From Gammaproteobacteria bacterium (GTDB lineage: Bacteria; Pseudomonadota; Gammaproteobacteria; SZUA-229), in NCBI GenBank assembly GCA_027858635.1, contig JAQICG010000392.1:1-6714 (forward strand): a stretch of 6,714 nt of DNA. The letters run 5' to 3'. Below the pieces are notes generated by a model. It had not been told where the DNA came from, searched no databases, and saw only the letters and a program-made list of their open reading frames with translations. Position numbers and translations under genes: made by a program. Below are positions 1-6,162 of the stretch, one piece after another; the first letter of the stretch is position 1, and each line of letters opens with the position of its first letter.

Positions 1-127
1 GAATAGCATTCGGGCCGTATTCGGCCAGACGTTTTTTCGCTTCTGCCGCGCTCAGGCCCGTGGCCGAAGATTCAAGCTGCTGCAAAGTTTCATCGACTTC
101 CAAGGTATGCCAGGCGGGTGCGGCCAT
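1..127 (-). CDS. Cation-transporting P-type ATPase, N-terminal fragment (cut by window edge)
   Basis: Only the first 42 codons are present, and the gene continues beyond position 1. The visible peptide starts MAAPAWHTLEVDETLQQL and ends with a GLSAAEAKKRLAEYGPNAI block. This is the signature of the Cation_ATPase_N domain found at the start of P2/P3-type ATPases (Ca2+, Mg2+, H+ or mixed-cation pumps). In known family members this cytosolic segment precedes the actuator domain and the membrane core. Catalytic motifs (DKTGT, TGE) lie outside the window, so the transported ion cannot be read. The start lies 1 bp after the stop of the VIT-family gene (TAA-C-ATG) and has no strong ribosome binding site of its own. 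Translation is therefore probably coupled, and this is the third gene of the leftward operon. Inference: an ATP-driven cation exporter, or an Mg2+ or Ca2+ pump, acting with its neighbours. Confidence 0.85.
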   Translation of the reverse strand, partial: MAAPAWHTLEVDETLQQLESSATGLSAAEAKKRLAEYGPNAI

Positions 128-128
128 G

Positions 129-722
129 TTACGAACCCGCAATCAGATAGATAAGTAAGACCGTCACTATAGCGACGAATAAAGTCTGCAAGCCACTGCG
201 CAGCCATGAGACCTGTGCGATGCTGCCCAGAAAAACGCCTAGCAGAAAAATCAGCAGCAGCGCGATGATGATCGCACTGTAGAGCGGCGAGAGCGGCGTG
301 AATGGCAGTGACACACCGGCGACAGAGAGTGCTATAGGAGAAAGAATTAACAGCGAAATAAGCAGCGGCGACAGACCATTAACCAGTGCCGTCAGCAGCG
401 GCACCCAGCGCGAGGCATCGCCGTGCGCACTCTCCTTGAGATCGCTGATCATCGCCTGTTCGAGTTTGTCGAGCGCATGTTTGCGTTCAGCCGATTCGCT
501 GATGTAGGCGCTGCTCAAACCGCTCATGCCCAGCGCAATAGCCGCACCCAGGCAGACGCTAAGAATCACCGACAAATCATCCGCTTCACTGACGATAAAT
601 CCAATGATCAAACCCAACATGGTGAGCGCGCCATCAAAACCGTTGACCACAACATAACGGCGCATAATGTCGCGGTTATGGGTGATATCCAGTAAAAACT
701 TTATCCGCCGCAGCAAGAACAT
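129..722 (-). CDS. VIT1/CCC1-family membrane transporter (short, archaeal-like subtype)
   Basis: A 197-residue integral membrane protein with about five hydrophobic segments: roughly residues 22-44, 50-74, 106-136, 146-170 and 174-195. The motif RRYVVVNGFDGALTMLG (21-37), with Asp30 in the first membrane helix, matches the conserved start of the VIT1/CCC1 family (DUF125). That family includes plant and yeast vacuolar Fe2+/Mn2+ transporters, which export metal from the cytosol against protons. After TM2 comes a charged cytosolic helix with SESAERKHALDKLEQAM (75-91). It sits where canonical VIT proteins carry a longer metal-binding insert but is much shorter, as I remember for the archaeal TIGR00267-type members. 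The start at 722 lies 6 bp after the DUF211 stop. A GAGG sits about 14 nt upstream, which is long for a Shine-Dalgarno, so coupling is likely. Met20 is a possible but less likely start. Substrate (Fe, Mn, Ca or other) is not determinable here. Confidence 0.85.
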   Translation of the reverse strand: MFLLRRIKFLLDITHNRDIMRRYVVVNGFDGALTMLGLIIGFIVSEADDLSVILSVCLGAAIALGMSGLSSAYISESAERKHALDKLEQAMISDLKESAHGDASRWVPLLTALVNGLSPLLISLLILSPIALSVAGVSLPFTPLSPLYSAIIIALLLIFLLGVFLGSIAQVSWLRSGLQTLFVAIVTVLLIYLIAGS

Positions 723-728
723 AAAAAC

Positions 729-1016
729 TTAATCAGCCTCTACTTCATGTTGAATTTCAGCTTCATTGCAAACTTCAACTTCATCGATGCTGTGCAGCGA
801 GCCGCCCAGATCTTTTATCACCACCTGAACGGCTGCAAAATCTATGGTATTGGCCGTGATTTCTATTTGCACCGTTTCAGTGTTTTCATCCACTTCCAGC
901 ACAATCAGATACACCCGATAATCAACACCGACACCGGCAATGCTCTGTGAAAACTCAAGCGTATTGGGTTGATGGGGCTTGAGCACATCCAGAACAATCC
1001 TTTTTACGTAAACCAT
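729..1016 (-). CDS. DUF211 family protein, small ferredoxin-like-fold protein
   Basis: A 95-residue soluble protein. Family marks are VKRIVLDVLKPHQP near the N-terminus (4-17), the acidic EVDENTE (41-47) and LGGSLHSIDEV (70-80). These match the DUF211 pattern, a family of small alpha/beta proteins found mostly in archaea. From memory, an archaeal member was crystallised as a ring-like oligomer with calcium; I cannot check this here. The C-terminal tail (81-95) is acidic and holds Cys83 and His90. The reading frame stays open to 1181, but I place the start at the ATG at 1016. AGAGG precedes it with 9-nt spacing, and the family begins a few residues before the LDVLKP motif. It is the first gene of the operon with the VIT transporter and the P-type ATPase. 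Function is unknown. Inference: a cytosolic metal sensor, buffer or transporter partner. Confidence 0.83.
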   Translation of the reverse strand: MVYVKRIVLDVLKPHQPNTLEFSQSIAGVGVDYRVYLIVLEVDENTETVQIEITANTIDFAAVQVVIKDLGGSLHSIDEVEVCNEAEIQHEVEAD

Positions 1017-1025
1017 AATCTTCAA

Positions 1026-1030
1026 CCTCT
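1026..1030 (-). promoter_or_regulatory. Ribosome binding site deciding the DUF211 start
   Basis: On the minus strand AGAGG stands 9 nt before the ATG at 1016. No comparable site precedes the upstream in-frame ATG at 1181, which supports the shorter 95-residue protein. Confidence 0.7.
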
Positions 1031-1048
1031 GTTTTTTTCTTATCCGGT

Positions 1049-1068
1049 GCAGACATAAAATAGTCTGC
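1049..1068 (-). promoter_or_regulatory. Hairpin in the DUF211 operon leader
   Basis: The arms GCAGAC and GTCTGC pair perfectly (6 bp) around an 8-nt A/T loop. On the minus strand the hairpin ends about 32 nt before the DUF211 start codon and is followed by an A-rich stretch, not a T-run, so it is not an intrinsic terminator of that transcript. It may be an mRNA 5' structure or a protein-binding inverted repeat. Confidence 0.4.
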
Positions 1069-1116
1069 TGGTATTTTTGTCCTGCCATTTGTCGATGATA
1101 AATTCCATTTATATTT

Positions 1117-1130
1117 AAGTATATATACTT
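1117..1130. repeat. Perfect 14-bp palindrome AAGTATATATACTT
   Basis: The sequence equals its own reverse complement over 14 bp. It overlaps the best -10-like sequences for leftward transcription (TATATA or TATACT on the minus strand). It could be an operator for a dimeric repressor. Alternating TA also arises easily in AT-rich promoters, so function is uncertain. Confidence 0.45.
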
Positions 1131-1148
1131 CCTCGAATTTAAAAACAA
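1118..1148 (-). promoter_or_regulatory. Weak candidate promoter for the DUF211-VIT-ATPase operon
   Basis: On the minus strand TTGTTT (1148-1143) is followed after 17 bp by TATATA (1125-1120), or after 19 bp by TATACT (1123-1118). The -35 match is poor (3 of 6). Position, about 100 bp before the DUF211 start, is reasonable, and the -10 lies inside the 14-bp palindrome. Confidence 0.25.
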
Positions 1149-1171
1149 GTCTGAGGTAATGGCTTTATAGC

Positions 1172-1200
1172 CTGACAACATACCCGCTTGAGTTTATATT
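1172..1200 (+). promoter_or_regulatory. Sigma70-like promoter for corA
   Basis: CTGACA (1172-1177, 5 of 6 to TTGACA) is separated by exactly 17 bp from TATATT (1195-1200, 5 of 6 to TATAAT). Transcription would begin near 1207, giving a leader of about 113 nt before the corA ATG. It faces away from the DUF211 operon. Confidence 0.45.
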
Positions 1201-1319
1201 GATAATATTAAGAAGTGGTAGCAACATTTTTCGTTAATCAGCTGGCGAATTCTTTCAATTGCGCTCACACTAAACCATCAACACGAAAACATGCCACCAA
1301 AAAAAACAATAGATAACTC

Positions 1320-2396
1320 ATGGAATATTTCGATAAAACCTATCACCCACCAGGCACTTCGCCTGGAACACTGATTGACAGTGAGGAAATCACTGCCGAC
1401 AGATCCACTATTAGTGTACTTGATTACACCGCTCATGATTTCATTGAAAAAGAACTCTCCGGTGCCGAAGAGTGCGCGCCTTATCTGGAAAAAGACAGCG
1501 TCACCTGGATACATCTGCAAGGCCCGATTCAGGCAGACACGCTCAAAAACATCGGCCATATATTTGAGCTACATCCTCTGACTCTGGAGGATATTCTGAA
1601 TAAAGGACAACGTCCCAAGATTGAAGAGTACGATGACCTGCTGTTCGTCATCATGTCCATGCCGACCGAGATTAACGGCACCGTCATCATCGAACAGGTT
1701 TCGATTTTTATGGGTGAAAATTACATCATCAGCGTTCACGCCGGCAGCCTCGATCCATTTGAGCCGTTGCGACATCGTTTACGCAAGGCCAACAGCGGCA
1801 TTCGTCAAAAACAAGCCGACTATCTGCTCTACTGCATTCTGGATTTAATTATCGACCAGGGCTATCCCATACTGGAAAATTTTAGCGAAAACATTGAAAC
1901 CATCGAAGAGGAATTGTTAAAAACCTCCGCCAATAAAAACACCCTCACCGACATTCACCGCATACGCCGTGAGTTATTACTGTTAAGGCGTAACCTGTGG
2001 CCGCAACGTGAGGTGATCAACAATTTATTGCGGGGTGAAAACGCACTCATTCATAAAGATACATCGCTCTATATCCGCGACTGTTACGACCATACCATTC
2101 AAATTCTGGATCTGATTGAGAACTACCGTGAAATGGCTGCCGGCTTAATTGATATGTATCTATCATTCACCAGCCAGCGCCTGAATGAGATCATGCGCGT
2201 ACTCACCATGATCGCCACCATTTTCATCCCGTTAACTTTTGTGGTGGGCGTGTACGGGATGAATTTCAGTCACCCGAACAGCCCCTGGGCCATGCCGGAA
2301 CTTAACTGGTATTTTGGCTACCCCATAATATGGGGAGTCATGATTGCCATAGTCGCGGGTATGATTTTCTATTTTAAACGTAAACGCTGGCTTTAA
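1320..2396 (+). CDS. corA: CorA magnesium/cobalt channel
   Basis: A 358-residue CorA of the Thermotoga maritima type (that protein is 351 residues). A long cytosolic domain (about 1-290) is followed by two C-terminal membrane helices (about 292-312 and 333-351). The signature YGMNF (312-316) is followed by the loop segment SPWAMPELNW (321-330) and a basic KRKRW end. CorA forms pentamers that admit Mg2+, and also Co2+ or Ni2+, driven by membrane potential. Asp91 in LEDILN and Asp254 in RDCYDHT align with the two aspartates that form the regulatory inter-subunit Mg2+ site in the Thermotoga protein, so Mg2+-gated closing is probably kept. The start is fixed because an in-frame TAA ends 3 nt upstream (1314-1316). 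No Shine-Dalgarno is visible; the ATG follows an A-rich stretch. It is divergent from the DUF211 operon and followed by mgtE. Confidence 0.96.
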   Translation: MEYFDKTYHPPGTSPGTLIDSEEITADRSTISVLDYTAHDFIEKELSGAEECAPYLEKDSVTWIHLQGPIQADTLKNIGHIFELHPLTLEDILNKGQRPKIEEYDDLLFVIMSMPTEINGTVIIEQVSIFMGENYIISVHAGSLDPFEPLRHRLRKANSGIRQKQADYLLYCILDLIIDQGYPILENFSENIETIEEELLKTSANKNTLTDIHRIRRELLLLRRNLWPQREVINNLLRGENALIHKDTSLYIRDCYDHTIQILDLIENYREMAAGLIDMYLSFTSQRLNEIMRVLTMIATIFIPLTFVVGVYGMNFSHPNSPWAMPELNWYFGYPIIWGVMIAIVAGMIFYFKRKRWL

Positions 2397-2457
2397 CCGC
2401 TGCATAATAAATACGCCTATAAGGCTAGATGACTGAGTATGTTTCACCTGCCTCAGC

Positions 2458-2475
2458 TAGAATATGCCCTATATA
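2458..2475 (+). promoter_or_regulatory. Possible -10 elements upstream of mgtE
   Basis: TAGAAT (2458-2463) and TATATA (2470-2475) resemble -10 boxes, but neither has a good -35 at 16-18 bp. If TAGAAT is used, transcription would start close to 2470, just ahead of the hairpin at 2477-2535. No intrinsic terminator separates corA from mgtE, so read-through from corA is also possible. Confidence 0.2.
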
Positions 2476-2476
2476 G

Positions 2477-2535
2477 TCACGCACTGCTCCGGCCTCGCTC
2501 TGTTGCGATCAAAACCATGGCCGGCAATGTGCTGA
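2477..2535 (+). promoter_or_regulatory. Long interrupted hairpin in the mgtE leader
   Basis: Four nested paired blocks can be read: TCA (2477-2479) with TGA (2533-2535), GCAC (2481-2484) with GTGC (2529-2532), CCGGCC (2489-2494) with GGCCGG (2519-2524), and TCGC (2495-2498) with GCGA (2505-2508). The apical loop has six bases. A symmetric 4x4 internal loop and a 10-nt bulge on the 3' side (TCAAAACCAT, 2509-2518) interrupt the stem. It ends 34 nt before the mgtE ATG and is not followed by a T-run, so it is not a terminator. It does not look like the known M-box Mg2+ riboswitch, which is larger. It may be a leader regulatory element. Pairing was done by eye. Confidence 0.4.
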
Positions 2536-2569
2536 ATCACCAATGCACCTAAAAAATGATTAGCACCCC

Positions 2570-3940
2570 ATGAACCCTGCCACCGACGACGATATCCAGA
2601 AACAAGAAGAGCTGCATCAGGTCGATTTCATTATTGGCCAGCTTAAAGCCGGGAATGATGCGGCTATCGGCAGGCATCTTGAGCAACTGCATGCAGCTGA
2701 AATCGCCGACATTCTGGAATCACTGCCGCCTGATTTGCGTCGGCAGCTGTGGCAGCTGCTGCCGGTGGAGATGGAGGGCGAGACCCTTATTTACCTCGGC
2801 GACGAGGCGCGCAGCAGCATCATTGATGAAATGGAGCATCACGAAGTGGTGGCCGCCACCGAATCCATGGCGGTGACTGATCTCGCCGATGTCATGGATG
2901 AGTTGCCGGAGGATGTCAGCGAGGCGGTGCTGCAATCACTGGACGAAGATCGCCGCCAGCGTCTGGAGACTACGCTCTCTTTCGCCGAAGGCACGGCGGG
3001 TCGTCTGATGAGCAGCGACGTTATCAGCGTGCGCAAGGATGTCTCCATCGCGGTGGTGCTGCGCTACCTGCGCAGACTTAAACCATTGCCGCCGCATACC
3101 GATGCGCTGATGGTGACCGATGAACATGGTACCTATCTGGGCAAACTAACGCTGGCCGAAGCCGTTGCCGAACACCCTGATGCGTTGGTCGCCGAGGTTA
3201 TGCAGGAGGCCACCGACCGGGTGCATGTGGACGCGGATGCTCATGATGTGGCGCTGCTGTTTGAACGCCGCGACCTGATCTCGGTCGCCGTGGTCGACGA
3301 GGATGAAAAACTGGTGGGGCGCATCACGGTTGATAACGTGGTCGACATCATCCTCGCTGAAGCTAACAAAGCCTTGCTGGCCAGTGCTGGCCTGAGCGAA
3401 GATGAAGACCTTTTCGCCCCGGTTTTTCACAGCACCAAACGTCGCGCCGTCTGGCTGGGCATCAATCTGGTGACGGTCTTTTTAGCGGCCTGGGTGATTG
3501 GCCGCTTCGAACTGGTGCTGGATAAAATCGTCGCCCTTGCCGTGCTGATGCCGGTGGTCGCCAGCATGGGCGGTATCGCCGGCAGCCAGACACTGACCCT
3601 GACCATCCGCGGTCTGGCGCTGGGCCAGGTGAGTAGTTCCAACCTGCGCTGGCTGGGCAACAAAGAGCTGATGGTGGGCTTACTAAACGGTTTTGTCTGG
3701 GCTGTTGTGGTGGCGATTGTAACCTTTCTCTGGTTTCAGGATACCAGCATTGCCCTGATTATCGCCGCGGCTATGATGCTCAATCTTATTGCCGCCGCCT
3801 TTTCCGGGGTCTTGATTCCGGTGATTCTGACGCGCATGGGCATCGATCCGGCGCTGTCTGCCGCAGTGGTCTTGACCACGGTAACGGATGTGGTAGGTTT
3901 TCTGAGTTTTCTCGGACTGGCCACCCTCTTTCTTTTATAA
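2570..3940 (+). CDS. mgtE: MgtE magnesium channel
   Basis: A 456-residue MgtE with the family's full layout. An N-terminal helical domain rich in repeated E/D-L motifs (about 20-140) is followed by two CBS domains (about 145-205 and 207-265), a linking helix and a five-helix membrane domain (about 292-456). The pore-lining segment ASMGGIAGSQTLTLTIRGLA (331-350) and the C-terminal TTVTDVVGF are both present. Asp440 in that last motif matches the essential pore aspartate of Thermus MgtE. Family knowledge: a dimeric Mg2+ channel whose cytosolic domains bind Mg2+ and close the pore when Mg2+ is plentiful. Acidic residues at the CBS-linker junction (Asp255, Asp259, SEDED at 276-280) fit this sensor role. 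No clear Shine-Dalgarno precedes the ATG; the next Met is at 68, too far in. The gene follows corA after 173 bp that include a structured leader. Confidence 0.96.
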   Translation: MNPATDDDIQKQEELHQVDFIIGQLKAGNDAAIGRHLEQLHAAEIADILESLPPDLRRQLWQLLPVEMEGETLIYLGDEARSSIIDEMEHHEVVAATESMAVTDLADVMDELPEDVSEAVLQSLDEDRRQRLETTLSFAEGTAGRLMSSDVISVRKDVSIAVVLRYLRRLKPLPPHTDALMVTDEHGTYLGKLTLAEAVAEHPDALVAEVMQEATDRVHVDADAHDVALLFERRDLISVAVVDEDEKLVGRITVDNVVDIILAEANKALLASAGLSEDEDLFAPVFHSTKRRAVWLGINLVTVFLAAWVIGRFELVLDKIVALAVLMPVVASMGGIAGSQTLTLTIRGLALGQVSSSNLRWLGNKELMVGLLNGFVWAVVVAIVTFLWFQDTSIALIIAAAMMLNLIAAAFSGVLIPVILTRMGIDPALSAAVVLTTVTDVVGFLSFLGLATLFLL

Positions 3941-4040
3941 AAAACCGCCGTTATGAATACAGCCGCGCTACAATCCGAAAACTTAATCTTACCATTGTAC
4001 ACCTGTTCCTCCAGTCACAAGAAAAACTAACAAATTAAAA

Positions 4041-4045
4041 AAGGA
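4041..4045 (+). promoter_or_regulatory. rimK ribosome binding site
   Basis: AAGGA with a 7-nt spacer before the ATG at 4053. The preceding mgtE-rimK gap (3941-4052) holds no convincing terminator, and the only promoter-like hexamer is TACAAT (3969-3974) without a matching -35. Confidence 0.65.
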
Positions 4046-4052
4046 TTCACTC

Positions 4053-4958
<906 letters not shown>

Positions 4959-4963
4959 CGCCC

Positions 4964-6016
4964 ATGTCCGACCAGCCCTTAACGATTAACGGCGTCACCT
5001 TCGCGGCAGGCACACGCACCACCGTCGAACTGCCGGTGGGTCGGCTTTGCACCCACACGCCCATGACCATGCCGGTGCATGTCGTGCGGGGCAAAAAATC
5101 CGGCCCGCGTCTTTTTGTCAGTGCCGCCATTCATGGCGATGAAATCAACGGTGTAGAAATCATCCGCCGGCTGCTGAAAAGCCCCGTGCTCAAGCAGCTG
5201 CGCGGCACTATCATCGCGGTTCCCATTGTTAACGCTCACGGCTTCATCAGCCAGTCGCGTTACCTGCCCGACAGGCGTGATCTGAACCGCTCCTTCCCGG
5301 GCAGCGAGCAGGGTTCGCTGGCGGCGCGGCTGGCGAATCTGTTTATGCAGGAGATTGTCTGCCAGAGCACCCACGGCATCGACATCCATACCGGTGCACG
5401 TCACCGCGACAACCTGCCCCAGATCCGCGCCAACCTGAAAGATGAAGAGACCAATAAGTTAGCCAGGGCGTTTAATGTTCCCGTCATCATCTCCTCCAAT
5501 CTGCGCGACGGCTCGTTGCGCGAGTCGGCTGCGGAATATGGTATTCCCATGCTGCTGTACGAAGCGGGTGAAGCCCTGCGCTTCGATGAGGTTTCGATTC
5601 GAGCCGGAGTGAAAGGCATCGTCAATGTCATGCGGTTGCTGAAAATGCTGCCACCATCACGCCGAACCTCTAAAAAACAGAGAGAGGCCGTAATCGCCAA
5701 TTCCAGTGCCTGGGTTCGTGCCCCCGACAGCGGCATTTTTCGCGCCATGGTCGCATTGGGTAGCTGGGTAAAAAAAGACACGTTGCTGGGTGTAGTTGCC
5801 GATCCTTTTGGCGAAACCGAAAGCCGGATTACCGCCACCGTTAGTGGCATTGTTATTGGCCGAACCAACCTGCCACTGACCAATGAAGGCGATGCGCTAT
5901 TTCATATTGCCCGTTTCGAACACGTCGAAGATGCCGCCAGTACGGTCGATGCGTTTAATGAAGAATATGCCCATGAATTAATTCCCTATACCCATATGGA
6001 AAGTCCAATTGCCTAG
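4964..6016 (+). CDS. Succinylglutamate desuccinylase/aspartoacylase-family zinc hydrolase, rimK-linked
   Basis: A 350-residue M14-like metallohydrolase of the AstE/AspA family. Zinc ligands are visible as His57 and Glu60 in AAIHGDE (54-60) and His142 in DIHTG (140-144). The DLNRSFPG segment (106-113) provides the Asn108-Arg109 pair that grips the substrate carboxylate in aspartoacylase. Glu200 in LLYEAGE is the probable catalytic base. The C-terminal part (about 248-318) is a beta-rich barrel-like domain with APDSGIFRAMVALGSWVKK (253-271), as in the wider AstE-like group. No signal peptide, so cytosolic. AAGGA overlaps the end of rimK, 8 nt before the ATG. It is not called AstE because no arginine succinyltransferase pathway genes are near. 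Coupling to rimK suggests it acts on glutamyl or N-acyl-glutamate products, which is inference; the true substrate is unknown. Confidence 0.88.
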   Translation: MSDQPLTINGVTFAAGTRTTVELPVGRLCTHTPMTMPVHVVRGKKSGPRLFVSAAIHGDEINGVEIIRRLLKSPVLKQLRGTIIAVPIVNAHGFISQSRYLPDRRDLNRSFPGSEQGSLAARLANLFMQEIVCQSTHGIDIHTGARHRDNLPQIRANLKDEETNKLARAFNVPVIISSNLRDGSLRESAAEYGIPMLLYEAGEALRFDEVSIRAGVKGIVNVMRLLKMLPPSRRTSKKQREAVIANSSAWVRAPDSGIFRAMVALGSWVKKDTLLGVVADPFGETESRITATVSGIVIGRTNLPLTNEGDALFHIARFEHVEDAASTVDAFNEEYAHELIPYTHMESPIA

Positions 6017-6162
6017 GGTGCTTTTGAGCTAATGAAATGAAAAAAATAGTTTTATACCTGCTCTGTTTTAAAAAGGTCATTGACTTATTAACGGGAGATA
6101 ACAAAAAATTCTATTTGTAGTTAAGCCAGTCGGAATAAATATTAGCCCGCTAAGGAACATAT
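6017..6162 (+). other. Spacer before tamA with a possible 27-codon ORF
   Basis: This AT-rich gap has no clear intrinsic terminator. A TTGACT (6080-6085) resembles a -35 box but has no good -10 at normal distance. An open frame at 6037-6120 would encode 27 residues (start MKKIVLYLLCFKK, end KKFYL). It has only a weak GAG 8 nt upstream, so coding is doubtful. Confidence 0.35.

Larger units (their letters stand above)
1017..1319. other. Divergent intergenic regulatory region between the DUF211 operon and corA
   Basis: This 303-bp stretch is strongly AT-rich compared with the genes around it and holds no convincing gene. From left to right it contains the DUF211 ribosome binding site, a 6-bp-stem hairpin (1049-1068) and a perfect 14-bp palindrome (1117-1130). 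Next come a small GGCT/AGCC hairpin (1161-1172) and a plus-strand sigma70-like promoter (1172-1200). A weak bulged hairpin (1244-1265; GCG-AATT pairing with AATT-G-CGC) lies in the corA leader. An open frame crosses 1017-1181 as an in-frame extension of the DUF211 gene, but it looks non-coding. Divergent layout would allow a shared regulator to control both metal-transport units. Confidence 0.6.

Noticed and set aside
1017..1181. N-terminal extension of the DUF211 protein (55 extra residues from an ATG at 1181)
   Set aside because: The extension is AT-rich, low in coding character and spans the palindrome and hairpin. The internal ATG at 1016 has AGAGG at 9 nt and agrees with the family's usual N-terminus.
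2415..2425. GCCT/AGGC mini-hairpin just after corA as a terminator
   Set aside because: Only a 4-bp stem and no following T-run; it cannot be supported as an intrinsic terminator.
2397..2569. M-box Mg2+ riboswitch upstream of mgtE
   Set aside because: The region can fold, but I do not recognise the M-box core, and the available leader is short for that class.
2543..2573. Two tiny frames in the mgtE leader (six codons from 2543; five codons from 2556 whose TGA overlaps the mgtE ATG)
   Set aside because: Neither has a ribosome binding site. Frames this short occur by chance, although the stop-start overlap would fit translational coupling.
3427..3663. Minus-strand open frames within mgtE, rimK and the zinc hydrolase gene
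   Set aside because: They lie wholly opposite well-recognised genes, show no family motifs and have the skewed composition expected of antisense shadows.
4964..6016. Naming the zinc hydrolase astE
   Set aside because: Family match is clear, but no other arginine succinyltransferase pathway genes are present, and the coupling to rimK points to a different substrate.
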